Positions 20,028-29,693 of a DNA stretch of 64,000 bases are shown in pieces; the first letter of the stretch is position 1, and each line of letters opens with the position of its first letter. Made by a program: the position numbers and the translations under genes. Origin of the DNA: Paraburkholderia kururiensis JCM 10599 = LMG 19447 (GTDB lineage Bacteria; Pseudomonadota; Gammaproteobacteria; Burkholderiales; Burkholderiaceae); NCBI RefSeq assembly GCF_003986935.1, contig NZ_RJZE01000002.1:186001-250000 (forward strand), written 5' to 3'. The notes beneath the pieces are model-generated. The model ran no database searches. It saw nothing but the letters and a program-made list of their open reading frames with translations, and was not told the origin of the DNA.

Positions 20028-20058
20028 AAAAAAGCCCGCTTGATGAAGCGGGCTTTTT
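20028..20058. terminator. Bidirectional terminator between the iclR-type gene and pbpG
   Basis: AAAAAGCCCGCTT pairs with AAGCGGGCTTTTT around GATG, with A and T tracts on both sides. It lies between two convergent genes. Confidence 0.9.
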
Positions 20059-20106
20059 GTTGCAGCGACCGGCACGGTTATACGCGCCGGCAGGCAGAGA
20101 CGTCGA

Positions 20107-21273
20107 TCAGGTGCCGGCGCCGCCTGCGTCCGCGCTCGTGATGTGCGGCTGATCGCCGCCATTGTCGAGCCACGTGCGCAGACGCGTGGCGTCGGCGAAG
20201 CGCGAATACTTGCCCGACGAATCGAGCAGCACCATGATCATCGGGCGGCCGTGGATGGTCGCCTGCATCACGAGGCACTCGCCTGCTTCGTTGATGAAGC
20301 CGGTCTTCTGCAGGCCGATGTCCCACGTCGAATTCGCGCCGCGCACCAGCGCGTTCGTGCTGTTGTAGGCGAGCGAACGACGGCCCGTGTACACCTCATA
20401 GCTGCGATCGGTCGAGAACCGGCGGATCAGCGGATACTGGTACGCGGCGTTCACCATCTTCACGAGATCGCGGGCGCTCGAGACGTTGAGGCTCGTCAGG
20501 CCCGTCGAGTTCTCGAAGTGCGTATCCGTCATGCCGAGTTGCTTCGCCTTCGCGTTCATCGCGGCGATAAAGGCAGGACGGCCGCCCGGGTAGTAACGCG
20601 ACAGCGCGGCTGCCGCGCGGTTTTCGGACGCCATCAGCGCAATGTGCAGCATGTCTTCGCGCGAGAGCACCGACCCCACGGCCAGGCGCGAGCCCGTGTT
20701 CTTCTCGTAGTCGCGGTCCTCGTCGGTGACTTCGATCTGCTCCGCGAGCGACTCTTTCGAGTCGAGCACGACCATCGCGGTCATCAGCTTCGTGATCGAG
20801 GCGATAGGCACGACGGCGGTCGAATTCTTGTCGAAGAGCGGCTCCATCGTGTTCTGGTCCACCACGTACGCGACGCTCGAACGCAGCATGAGCGCGTCGG
20901 GCGTTTCGTGGAGGCCGAACGCCTGGCCGGCTGACGGCGTACGCGGTTCGAACGCGACGCGGCGCACGCCGTGATGGCGGCCCATCGTGTACGTGACGCG
21001 CCGTTTCTTCGCGACCGGACGAGCGACGTCCGCAGTCGCCGCGGCCGATTTGGCTACGACCTTCGAGGACCGGGCCACGGTTTTATGGCTTGCGCCCGGC
21101 TTTTTCGCCGATTTGCCCTGGTGCGATTGGGAAGGAGCGGTGCTCGACGCTGCGAAAGCGTCAGCGGGCACGGCGAAAGCCGCGCCAATGACCACGGAAG
21201 CAGCCACCGACAGTGCGGTGCTGAGTGCCGCGCCGTGGATCACTTTTAGCGACGAAAGCAAGTCGGTTTTCAT
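20107..21273 (-). CDS. pbpG: D-alanyl-D-alanine endopeptidase, PbpG/DacD type
   Basis: This is a periplasmic penicillin-binding protein (peptidase S11) that cleaves D-Ala-meso-DAP cross-links. The protein has 388 residues. A signal sequence (about 1-42, ending near AFAAS) is followed by a Lys/Ser/Ala-rich linker (about 45-95). The S11 domain has SITK (S159 nucleophile, K162), SEN (216-218) and KTG (323-325). The start at 21273 gives MKTDLLSSLKVIHG; an upstream extension is not needed. The basic linker before the catalytic domain is longer than in E. coli PbpG. Confidence 0.93.
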   Translation of the reverse strand: MKTDLLSSLKVIHGAALSTALSVAASVVIGAAFAVPADAFAASSTAPSQSHQGKSAKKPGASHKTVARSSKVVAKSAAATADVARPVAKKRRVTYTMGRHHGVRRVAFEPRTPSAGQAFGLHETPDALMLRSSVAYVVDQNTMEPLFDKNSTAVVPIASITKLMTAMVVLDSKESLAEQIEVTDEDRDYEKNTGSRLAVGSVLSREDMLHIALMASENRAAAALSRYYPGGRPAFIAAMNAKAKQLGMTDTHFENSTGLTSLNVSSARDLVKMVNAAYQYPLIRRFSTDRSYEVYTGRRSLAYNSTNALVRGANSTWDIGLQKTGFINEAGECLVMQATIHGRPMIMVLLDSSGKYSRFADATRLRTWLDNGGDQPHITSADAGGAGT

Positions 21274-21308
21274 TGGTGTTCTGGAAGGAGCGGCAGGATT
21301 TTTCCGCC

Positions 21309-21337
21309 AGTGTAGTAAAACCACGAAAAATTAGCAA
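21309..21337 (-). promoter_or_regulatory. Candidate pbpG promoter
   Basis: On the minus strand TTGCTA (21332-21337) and TACACT (21309-21314) are 17 bp apart, 36 nt upstream of the ATG. Nearby GCACT-TATC-AGTGC (about 21345-21358) can form a small hairpin. Confidence 0.45.
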
Positions 21338-21929
21338 TATTAAGCACTTATCAGTGCACCTTAAACCGAATCGTAAGGTCCTATTGATAAGCACAATAAA
21401 GACCACCCGATTGATGCAGAAAAGCAATCAATCGCGCAGCGTTCCCCGGCGCGTCCGGCGCCCTCTCACCTTCCGATGAGAGACTTTCCCGGATTAACGG
21501 CAGACTCGAGGATGTTCTTGATCAGGGGAAATACGATCGCTCTGGCGAGCGCCGCCTCGTGGCGCGTCGCCTGGTCGCTCGGGACGAGCGTGTCGAAAAT
21601 GCGGACAGTTCTTGTGGCATTCGCCTTTCGACTGTCACGGTCGTGCCGCACAGACCGCGCGTTCGACCGTAATTTAACTTTAACGTTCCGCGACCCATTC
21701 GGTTTACCTGATGCCCTACGGATATATCCCAGGGGGGTCGATGTCGACGTTCGGAATGCTGGGTGCTGCGCACGTCGCCCGCGTGGGCCAACGGCAGACT
21801 ATTGCGAATGCACGCGCACCCGACTGGTGCAAGCCGGACTGCGCACCAGCCCGCCGAAGTGACATGCGCCCGGCATAACCAACTGTTTTATCGAGAATTT
21901 ATTGATGTTGTGCGCCGCACAAAAAGCGC
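21338..21929. other. AT-richer spacer without a convincing gene
   Basis: This is the main part of a 795-bp gap between pbpG and phaP. Stretches near 21300-21420 and 21655-21730 are clearly richer in A and T than the surrounding DNA. A 61-codon GTG-started frame on the minus strand (21466-21651, ending NPGKSLIGR) is the only open frame I would consider. It has no recognisable domain or strong ribosome site, so I do not call it a gene. Confidence 0.5.
21908..21922. promoter_or_regulatory. Palindrome upstream of phaP, candidate PhaR operator
   Basis: TTGTGCG-C-CGCACAA is a perfect 15-bp palindrome, 7 bp before the phaP -35. A related imperfect copy, TTGCGACGCACAA, lies at 21969-21981 just after the -10. 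PhaR is the usual PHB-responsive repressor of phasin genes; assigning these boxes to PhaR is inference. Confidence 0.5.
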
Positions 21930-21957
21930 TTGACTTTTGGTGCACGTATCCTAAAAT
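21930..21957 (+). promoter_or_regulatory. phaP promoter
   Basis: TTGACT (21930-21935) and TAAAAT (21952-21957) are 16 bp apart. The expected start near 21964 gives a leader of about 105 nt before phaP. Confidence 0.7.
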
Positions 21958-22068
21958 CACGTTCAATGTTGCGACGCACAAATGGAACACGCGACGCAGC
22001 GGAGTCCCACCGTCTTGCCACTTATCAACACGGTCTGCGCCAGACAGGCCGTTCCCAGGAGCGAAAAC

Positions 22069-22635
22069 ATGAATCTGCTGACCCCCGAGCAAATCGTCGC
22101 TGCGCAGAAGGCCAACCTCGAAACCCTCTTCGGCCTGACCGGCAAGGCGTTCGAGGGCATGGAGAAACTCGTCGAGCTGAACCTCCAGGTCGTGAAGTCG
22201 ACCATCGCGGAAGGCCAGGAAAACGCCCAGCGCGTGCTGTCGGCAAAAGACGCGCAGGAACTGCTCGCACTGCAAGCCAGCCTCACGCAGCCGGTAGCCG
22301 AAAAGGTGCTGTCGTACGGCCGTCATCTGTATGAAATCGCCTCGGCCACGCAAGCCGAATTCGCACGTGTCGCCGAAGCGCAGTACGAAGACCAGAACCG
22401 CAAGGTCCAATCGCTCGTCGACAACGTCGCCAAGAACGCTCCGGCCGGTTCGGAAACCGCCGTCGCCGTGATCAAGTCGGCCATCACCGCCGCGAACACG
22501 ACGTACGAAACGGTTCACAAGGCTACCAAGCAGGCCGTCGAGATCGCCGAAAGCAACTTCAACGCCGCTACGGCCGCTGCGTCGAAGGCTGCCGCGCAAG
22601 CTTCGCGCTCGGCATCGGCCAAGAAGGCTGTCTAA
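22069..22635 (+). CDS. phaP: Phasin PhaP, PHB granule-associated protein
   Basis: Phasins coat polyhydroxybutyrate granules and control their size and number. The 188-residue protein starts [20 protein letters not shown], the typical betaproteobacterial phasin N-terminus (phasin_2 family). It is almost entirely helical, with few aromatic residues and an Ala/Ser/Lys-rich tail ([17 protein letters not shown]). AGGAGCG lies 5-11 nt upstream. A 29-codon upstream extension is open but overlaps the leader. It is monocistronic, with its own promoter and terminator. Confidence 0.95.
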   Translation: MNLLTPEQIVAAQKANLETLFGLTGKAFEGMEKLVELNLQVVKSTIAEGQENAQRVLSAKDAQELLALQASLTQPVAEKVLSYGRHLYEIASATQAEFARVAEAQYEDQNRKVQSLVDNVAKNAPAGSETAVAVIKSAITAANTTYETVHKATKQAVEIAESNFNAATAAASKAAAQASRSASAKKAV

Positions 22636-22739
22636 GGAACAGATGGGAACAGGCGTGTGCGCGCGGAGCGTGGCGACGCCTGAGCCGCTCAGGCAACGCG
22701 GTAAGCGCTGTCGGCCTGCCGGAAGCCCGCTGAAACAGG

Positions 22740-22769
22740 AACGGCGCACCCTTTGCGGGGTGCGCCGTT
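22740..22769 (+). terminator. Terminator after phaP
   Basis: AACGGCGCACCC pairs with GGGTGCGCCGTT around a 6-nt loop, followed by TTCATTT. It lies 104 bp after the phaP stop. Confidence 0.8.
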
Positions 22770-22847
22770 TTCATTTGCCTGCGTTCCAGGGGCGTCCGAA
22801 CTGCGTGGAAAGCCGCGTTCGAACTGGGAACCGCATCCTGGGAAACG

Positions 22848-22871
22848 CGGGCTCACGGATTAGTGAGCCCG
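22848..22871 (-). terminator. Hairpin downstream of lpdA
   Basis: CGGGCTCAC and GTGAGCCCG form a perfect 9-bp stem with a 6-nt loop, 24 bp after the lpdA stop. Only a short T-run follows on the minus strand (CGTTTCCC), so it may be a weak terminator or a 3'-end stabiliser. Confidence 0.5.
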
Positions 22872-22895
22872 GCCTCGCGCCGGCACCTAACGCGC

Positions 22896-24668
22896 TTACT
22901 TCTTTTTCTGCGGAGGCAGGTCGGTACAGACGCCTTCGTACAGCTCCGCCGCCATGCCGATGGACTCGCCGAGCGTCGGGTGCGGATGGATCGTCCTGCC
23001 GATGTCCGTCGCATCCGCGCCCATCTCGATTGCGAGGCACACCTCGCTGATGAGGTCGCCCGCATTCAGACCGACAATGCCGCCGCCAATCACGCGATGC
23101 GTCTCTTCGTCGAAGATCAGCTTGGTGAAACCCTCGTCGCGACCATTGGCGATTGCGCGGCCCGACGCGGCCCACGGGAACACGGCCTTGCCGTACTTGA
23201 TGCCCTCGGCCTTGCACTGGTCTTCGGTCTTGCCCGCCCACGCCACTTCCGGATCCGTGTAAGCCACCGACGGAATCTGCAGTGCGTCGAAGTACGCTTT
23301 CTCGCCGTGCGCCGCTTCCGCCGCGACGTGACCTTCGTGCACGGCCTTGTGCGCGAGCATCGGCTGACCGACGACGTCGCCGATTGCGAAGATGTGCGGC
23401 ACGTTGGTGCGCATCTGCTTGTCGACTTCGATGAAGCCGCGATCGGTCACCGCGACGCCCGCTTTCTCCGCACCGATCCTCTTGCCGTTCGGGCTGCGCC
23501 CCACCGCCACCAGCACGAGGTCGTAGCGCTGCGGACCGTCCGGCGCCGCCTCGCCCTCGAACGACACGTAGATGCCGTCGGGCTTCGCCTCGGCCTTCGT
23601 GGTTTTCGTCTTCAGCATCAGCTTGGCGAAACGCTTGCCGCTGTACTTCTCCCAGACGCGCACGAGATCGCGGTCCGCGCCCATCATCAAGCCGTCGAGC
23701 ATTTCGACCACATCGATCTGCGCGCCGAGCGTCGAATAGACCGTCGCCATTTCGAGACCGATGATGCCGCCGCCGATCACGAGCATGCGTTGCGGAATCT
23801 GCGGCAGTTCAAGCGCGCCCGTGGAGTCGACGACACGCGGATCGTCGGGCAGAAACGGCAGCTTCACGGCCTGCGAGCCCGCCGCGATGATCGCCTGCTT
23901 GAAGCGGACCACTTTCTTGCCGGCCTCGCCCTGCACTTCCATATGGTTCGGATCGACGAACGTGCCGACGCCGGTCACCACTTCGACCTTGCGCGCCTTC
24001 GCCATGCCGGCAAGGCCACCCGTGAGCTTCTTCACGACGCCGGCCTTGAACGCGCGCAGCTTGTCGAGGTCGATCTGCGGCTTGCCGAACGTGATGCCGT
24101 GACCGGCCAGCGCTTCGGCTTCGTCCATCACGAGCGCCGTGTGCAGCAGCGCCTTCGAGGGAATGCAGCCCACGTTCAGACACACGCCGCCAAGCGTCGA
24201 ATAGCGCTCCACCAGCACCGTCTTCATGCCGAGGTCCGCCGCGCGGAACGCGGCCGAATAGCCGCCGGGGCCCGCGCCCAGCACGAGCATGTCGCATTCG
24301 ATGTCGGCATTGCCGCTGTAGCTGCCTGCCTGCACGGCGGCAGCGACCTTCGGTGCTGCCGGCGGGGTAGCGGCGGCCGGAGCAGGCGCCGCAGCCGGTG
24401 CGGGAGCGGCCGGTGCCGCAGTTGCCGCGGCGCCTGCTTCCACGAGTGCGACCACGGTGCCCTGGGACACCTTATCGCCCGGCTTGATACGCACTTCCTT
24501 GACCGTACCCGCGACGTCGCTGGGCACTTCCATGGACGCCTTGTCCGACTCGAGCGTGAGCAATGACTGCTCCTTCTCGATGACGTCACCGGGCTTGATG
24601 TTGACTTCGATGACGTCGACATCCTTGAAATCGCCGATATCCGGCACTTTCACTTCGACGAGACTCAT
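22896..24668 (-). CDS. lpdA: Dihydrolipoyl dehydrogenase (PDH E3) with N-terminal lipoyl domain
   Basis: E3 reoxidises dihydrolipoamide with NAD+ in the pyruvate dehydrogenase complex. The 590-residue protein begins with a full lipoyl domain (residues 1-78, lipoyl lysine K43 in ESDKAS). An Ala/Pro-rich hinge (about 79-113) and the flavoprotein follow. The flavoprotein has the FAD motif [17 protein letters not shown], the redox-active disulfide [13 protein letters not shown], the NAD motif [19 protein letters not shown] and a C-terminal HPHPTLGES with the catalytic histidine. It is last in aceE-aceF-lpdA. Lipoyl-bearing E3 is known in betaproteobacteria and Neisseria. Confidence 0.97.
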   Translation of the reverse strand: MSLVEVKVPDIGDFKDVDVIEVNIKPGDVIEKEQSLLTLESDKASMEVPSDVAGTVKEVRIKPGDKVSQGTVVALVEAGAAATAAPAAPAPAAAPAPAAATPPAAPKVAAAVQAGSYSGNADIECDMLVLGAGPGGYSAAFRAADLGMKTVLVERYSTLGGVCLNVGCIPSKALLHTALVMDEAEALAGHGITFGKPQIDLDKLRAFKAGVVKKLTGGLAGMAKARKVEVVTGVGTFVDPNHMEVQGEAGKKVVRFKQAIIAAGSQAVKLPFLPDDPRVVDSTGALELPQIPQRMLVIGGGIIGLEMATVYSTLGAQIDVVEMLDGLMMGADRDLVRVWEKYSGKRFAKLMLKTKTTKAEAKPDGIYVSFEGEAAPDGPQRYDLVLVAVGRSPNGKRIGAEKAGVAVTDRGFIEVDKQMRTNVPHIFAIGDVVGQPMLAHKAVHEGHVAAEAAHGEKAYFDALQIPSVAYTDPEVAWAGKTEDQCKAEGIKYGKAVFPWAASGRAIANGRDEGFTKLIFDEETHRVIGGGIVGLNAGDLISEVCLAIEMGADATDIGRTIHPHPTLGESIGMAAELYEGVCTDLPPQKKK

Positions 24669-24711
24669 TCACGTCCCCTTCTTTTTGCAGATCGTGGTGG
24701 CGGTGCGCCGC

Positions 24712-24750
24712 GCGAAACCGCTGTGCGAAACCGCTGTGCGAAACCGCTTG
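24712..24750. repeat. Tandem 13-bp repeat, three units
   Basis: GCGAAACCGCTGT is repeated three times (the last slightly altered) in the 253-bp aceF-lpdA spacer, just upstream of the lpdA ribosome site. The same spacer holds a GC-rich imperfect hairpin at about 24867-24892. Confidence 0.8.
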
Positions 24751-24921
24751 TGCAACATACAGCACGAGGCCTGGAGCCGCGGCCGTCATGCCGTTGAACG
24801 GCAGGCAATGGGCCCGCGACACAGCGGCAGGCGCATCAGCAAGCCGGGCAACCTGGGGGGACGAGCGGGTCGCGCAACACGACCCCCGCTCGCCCTGGCC
24901 CAACGGCGCCCCGCCGGACGA

Positions 24922-26625
24922 TCAGAGAATCACACGCCGGAAATCGGCCAGGATGGATGCCAGATACGCGTTGAAGCGCGCTGCCTCGGCGCCGTCGATC
25001 ACGCGGTGGTCGTACGACAGCGAAAGCGGCAGCGTGAGGCGCGGCACGAACTGCTTGCCGTCCCACACCGGCTTCATCGCGCTGCGCGAGAGTCCCAGGA
25101 TGGCGACTTCGGGCGCATTGATGATCGGCGTGAAGTTCGTGCCGCCAATGCCGCCCAGCGACGAGATCGAGAAGCAGCCGCCCTGCATCTGGTCGGGCTT
25201 GAGCTTGCCTTCGCGCGCCAGCTTCGAGAGCTCGCTCATTTCCTTCGCGATATCGACGAGGCCCTTCTTGTCCGCGTCGCGGATCACGGGCACGACGAGA
25301 CCGTTCGGCGTGTCGGCAGCAAAACCGACGTGGTAGTACTGCTTGAAGACGAGGTTGTCGCCGTCGAGGCTCGCATTGAAGGTCGGGAACTTCTTGAGTG
25401 CCGCGACGCAGGCCTTGATCACGAACGCGAGCATGGTGAACTTCACGCCCGCCTTCTCGTTTTCCTTGTTCAGCTGGACGCGCAGCGCCTCGAGCTCGGT
25501 GATGTCCGCCTCGTCGTTGTTCGTGACGTGCGGAATCATGACCCAGTTGCGGTGCAGGTTCGCGCCGGAAATCTTCTTGATGCGCGAGAGCGGCTTCGGA
25601 TCGATCGGGCCGAACTTCGCGAAATCGATCTTCGGCCACGGCAGCAGATTCAGCTCGCCGCCGCCTGCCGCTGCCGGCGCACCGGCTGCCGCTGCCGGCG
25701 CACCGGCTGCCGCCGGCGCGCGCTGGCCGGTCATCACACCCTTCACGAAGGCCGTGACGTCTTCCTGGGTGATGCGGCCCTTCGGACCCGTGCCGCGCAC
25801 CTGCGAGACATCGACGCCCAGTTCGCGCGCGAACTTGCGCACGGACGGCGACGCATGGCTTGCCTGCCGCGCGCCGCCTTCGCCCGCGGGAATCAACGGA
25901 GCCTGCGCGAGCGCCGACGGTTGCGCGACCGGCGCGCGTTGCGGCACCTGCGGCGCATCCGAGGGCGCCTCGACCGGCGCCTTCGCCGCAGCCGGCGCAG
26001 CTTGCGGAGCCGCCGCCGCGCCTTCGGCTTCGAGCAGCAGGATCAGCGTGCCTTCGGACACCGCATCGCCCACCTTGACCTTGAGTTCCTTGACGACGCC
26101 GGCCGCAGGGCTCGGCACGTCCATGGTGGCCTTGTCCGATTCGAGCGTGACGAGCGACTGCTCCTTCTCCACGCGATCGCCCACCTTCACGGCGACCTCG
26201 ATGACCGGCACGTCCTTGTAGTCGCCGATATCGGGCACCTTCACTTCCTGCACACCGCCCGTTGCCGCCGGTGCAGCGGCAGCACGTGCAGCGGCCGCCG
26301 CTTGAGCGGGAGCCGCCTGAGGCGCCGCTGCTGCGGGCGCCGGCGCTGCGGCGCCGTTCGCCTTCGGCGCGGCGGCCGCGCCATCGCCGCCTTCCAGCAC
26401 GACGATGAGCGAGCCTTCGGACACGGCATCGCCCACCTTCACCCGCACGTCCTTGACGGTGCCGGAGGCCGGGCTCGGCACGTCCATGGTCGCCTTGTCC
26501 GACTCGAGCGTCACGAGCGACTGTTCCTTCTCGACGGTATCGCCCGCCTTCACCAGAATCTCGATTACAGGCACGTCCTTGTAATCGCCGATATCCGGCA
26601 CCTTTACTTCAATCGATTGACTCAT
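24922..26625 (-). CDS. aceF: Dihydrolipoamide acetyltransferase (PDH E2)
   Basis: E2 is the core of the pyruvate dehydrogenase complex and transfers the acetyl group to CoA. The 567-residue protein has two lipoyl domains (lipoyl lysines K44 and K165, both in LESDKATMDV), joined by Ala/Pro-rich hinges. An E1/E3-binding peripheral domain follows (about residues 258-295, HASPSVRKFARELGVDVSQV). The catalytic domain ends with SYDHRVIDGAEAA (H540). A 21-bp direct repeat (25665-25706) in the hinge before the catalytic domain encodes repeated APAAAG blocks and may vary in copy number. Confidence 0.97.
   Translation of the reverse strand: MSQSIEVKVPDIGDYKDVPVIEILVKAGDTVEKEQSLVTLESDKATMDVPSPASGTVKDVRVKVGDAVSEGSLIVVLEGGDGAAAAPKANGAAAPAPAAAAPQAAPAQAAAAARAAAAPAATGGVQEVKVPDIGDYKDVPVIEVAVKVGDRVEKEQSLVTLESDKATMDVPSPAAGVVKELKVKVGDAVSEGTLILLLEAEGAAAAPQAAPAAAKAPVEAPSDAPQVPQRAPVAQPSALAQAPLIPAGEGGARQASHASPSVRKFARELGVDVSQVRGTGPKGRITQEDVTAFVKGVMTGQRAPAAAGAPAAAAGAPAAAGGGELNLLPWPKIDFAKFGPIDPKPLSRIKKISGANLHRNWVMIPHVTNNDEADITELEALRVQLNKENEKAGVKFTMLAFVIKACVAALKKFPTFNASLDGDNLVFKQYYHVGFAADTPNGLVVPVIRDADKKGLVDIAKEMSELSKLAREGKLKPDQMQGGCFSISSLGGIGGTNFTPIINAPEVAILGLSRSAMKPVWDGKQFVPRLTLPLSLSYDHRVIDGAEAARFNAYLASILADFRRVIL
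25665..25706. repeat. In-frame 21-bp direct repeat in the aceF hinge
   Basis: Two identical copies of a 21-bp unit beginning CTGCCGCTGCCGG lie side by side, followed by a partial third. Being a multiple of three, copy-number change would only lengthen or shorten the flexible Ala/Pro hinge. Confidence 0.85.
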
Positions 26626-26714
26626 TGTTGGTGTCTCCTGGGCCGCGCGCGCCGCCGGGCCGCGAACCGGTCGCGGGAAGCGGCGCGCGTCGTGGCACGC
26701 GGGGGGTGATGGCT

Positions 26715-29420
<2,706 letters not shown>

Positions 29421-29494
29421 GCTCGTCTCCTGAATGTAACGGTCGCTGATGAGTGGACGACGCGGGCGCAAGCCCCGCCGCGCAGCTTCGGGCG

Positions 29495-29524
29495 ATTGTA
29501 ATGACTGCGTTCGGGCCCGCGCAA
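29495..29524 (-). promoter_or_regulatory. Candidate aceE promoter
   Basis: On the minus strand TTGCGC (29519-29524) and TACAAT (29495-29500) are 18 bp apart, giving a leader of about 70 nt. The TACAAT is convincing and the -35 is not. Confidence 0.4.
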
Positions 29525-29681
29525 CAAAAATTTTGGATCGCGAGATCGTTTCTCACAATGCGGAAAATTGCTGCAGCGCACGCCAGATTTGCTGGTCCGA
29601 CGTCGTTACGTCGGCCAGTCTGCGCCGAATTGCCCTTGATTTGCTGCGTTTTTCACGTCATTTAGGTGACATGCGCTGAGC

Positions 29682-29687
29682 TACAAT
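29682..29687 (+). promoter_or_regulatory. -10 element immediately upstream of the sensor kinase
   Basis: TACAAT ends 6 nt before the ATG at 29694. If used, transcription would begin at about the start codon and the message would be leaderless. No clear -35 is seen. Confidence 0.4.
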
Positions 29688-29693
29688 CCTGCC

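Noticed and set aside
21466-21651. 61-codon minus-strand frame in the phaP-pbpG spacer
   Set aside because: It has a GTG start, no clear ribosome site and no recognisable motif. It is kept only as a remark in the spacer entry.
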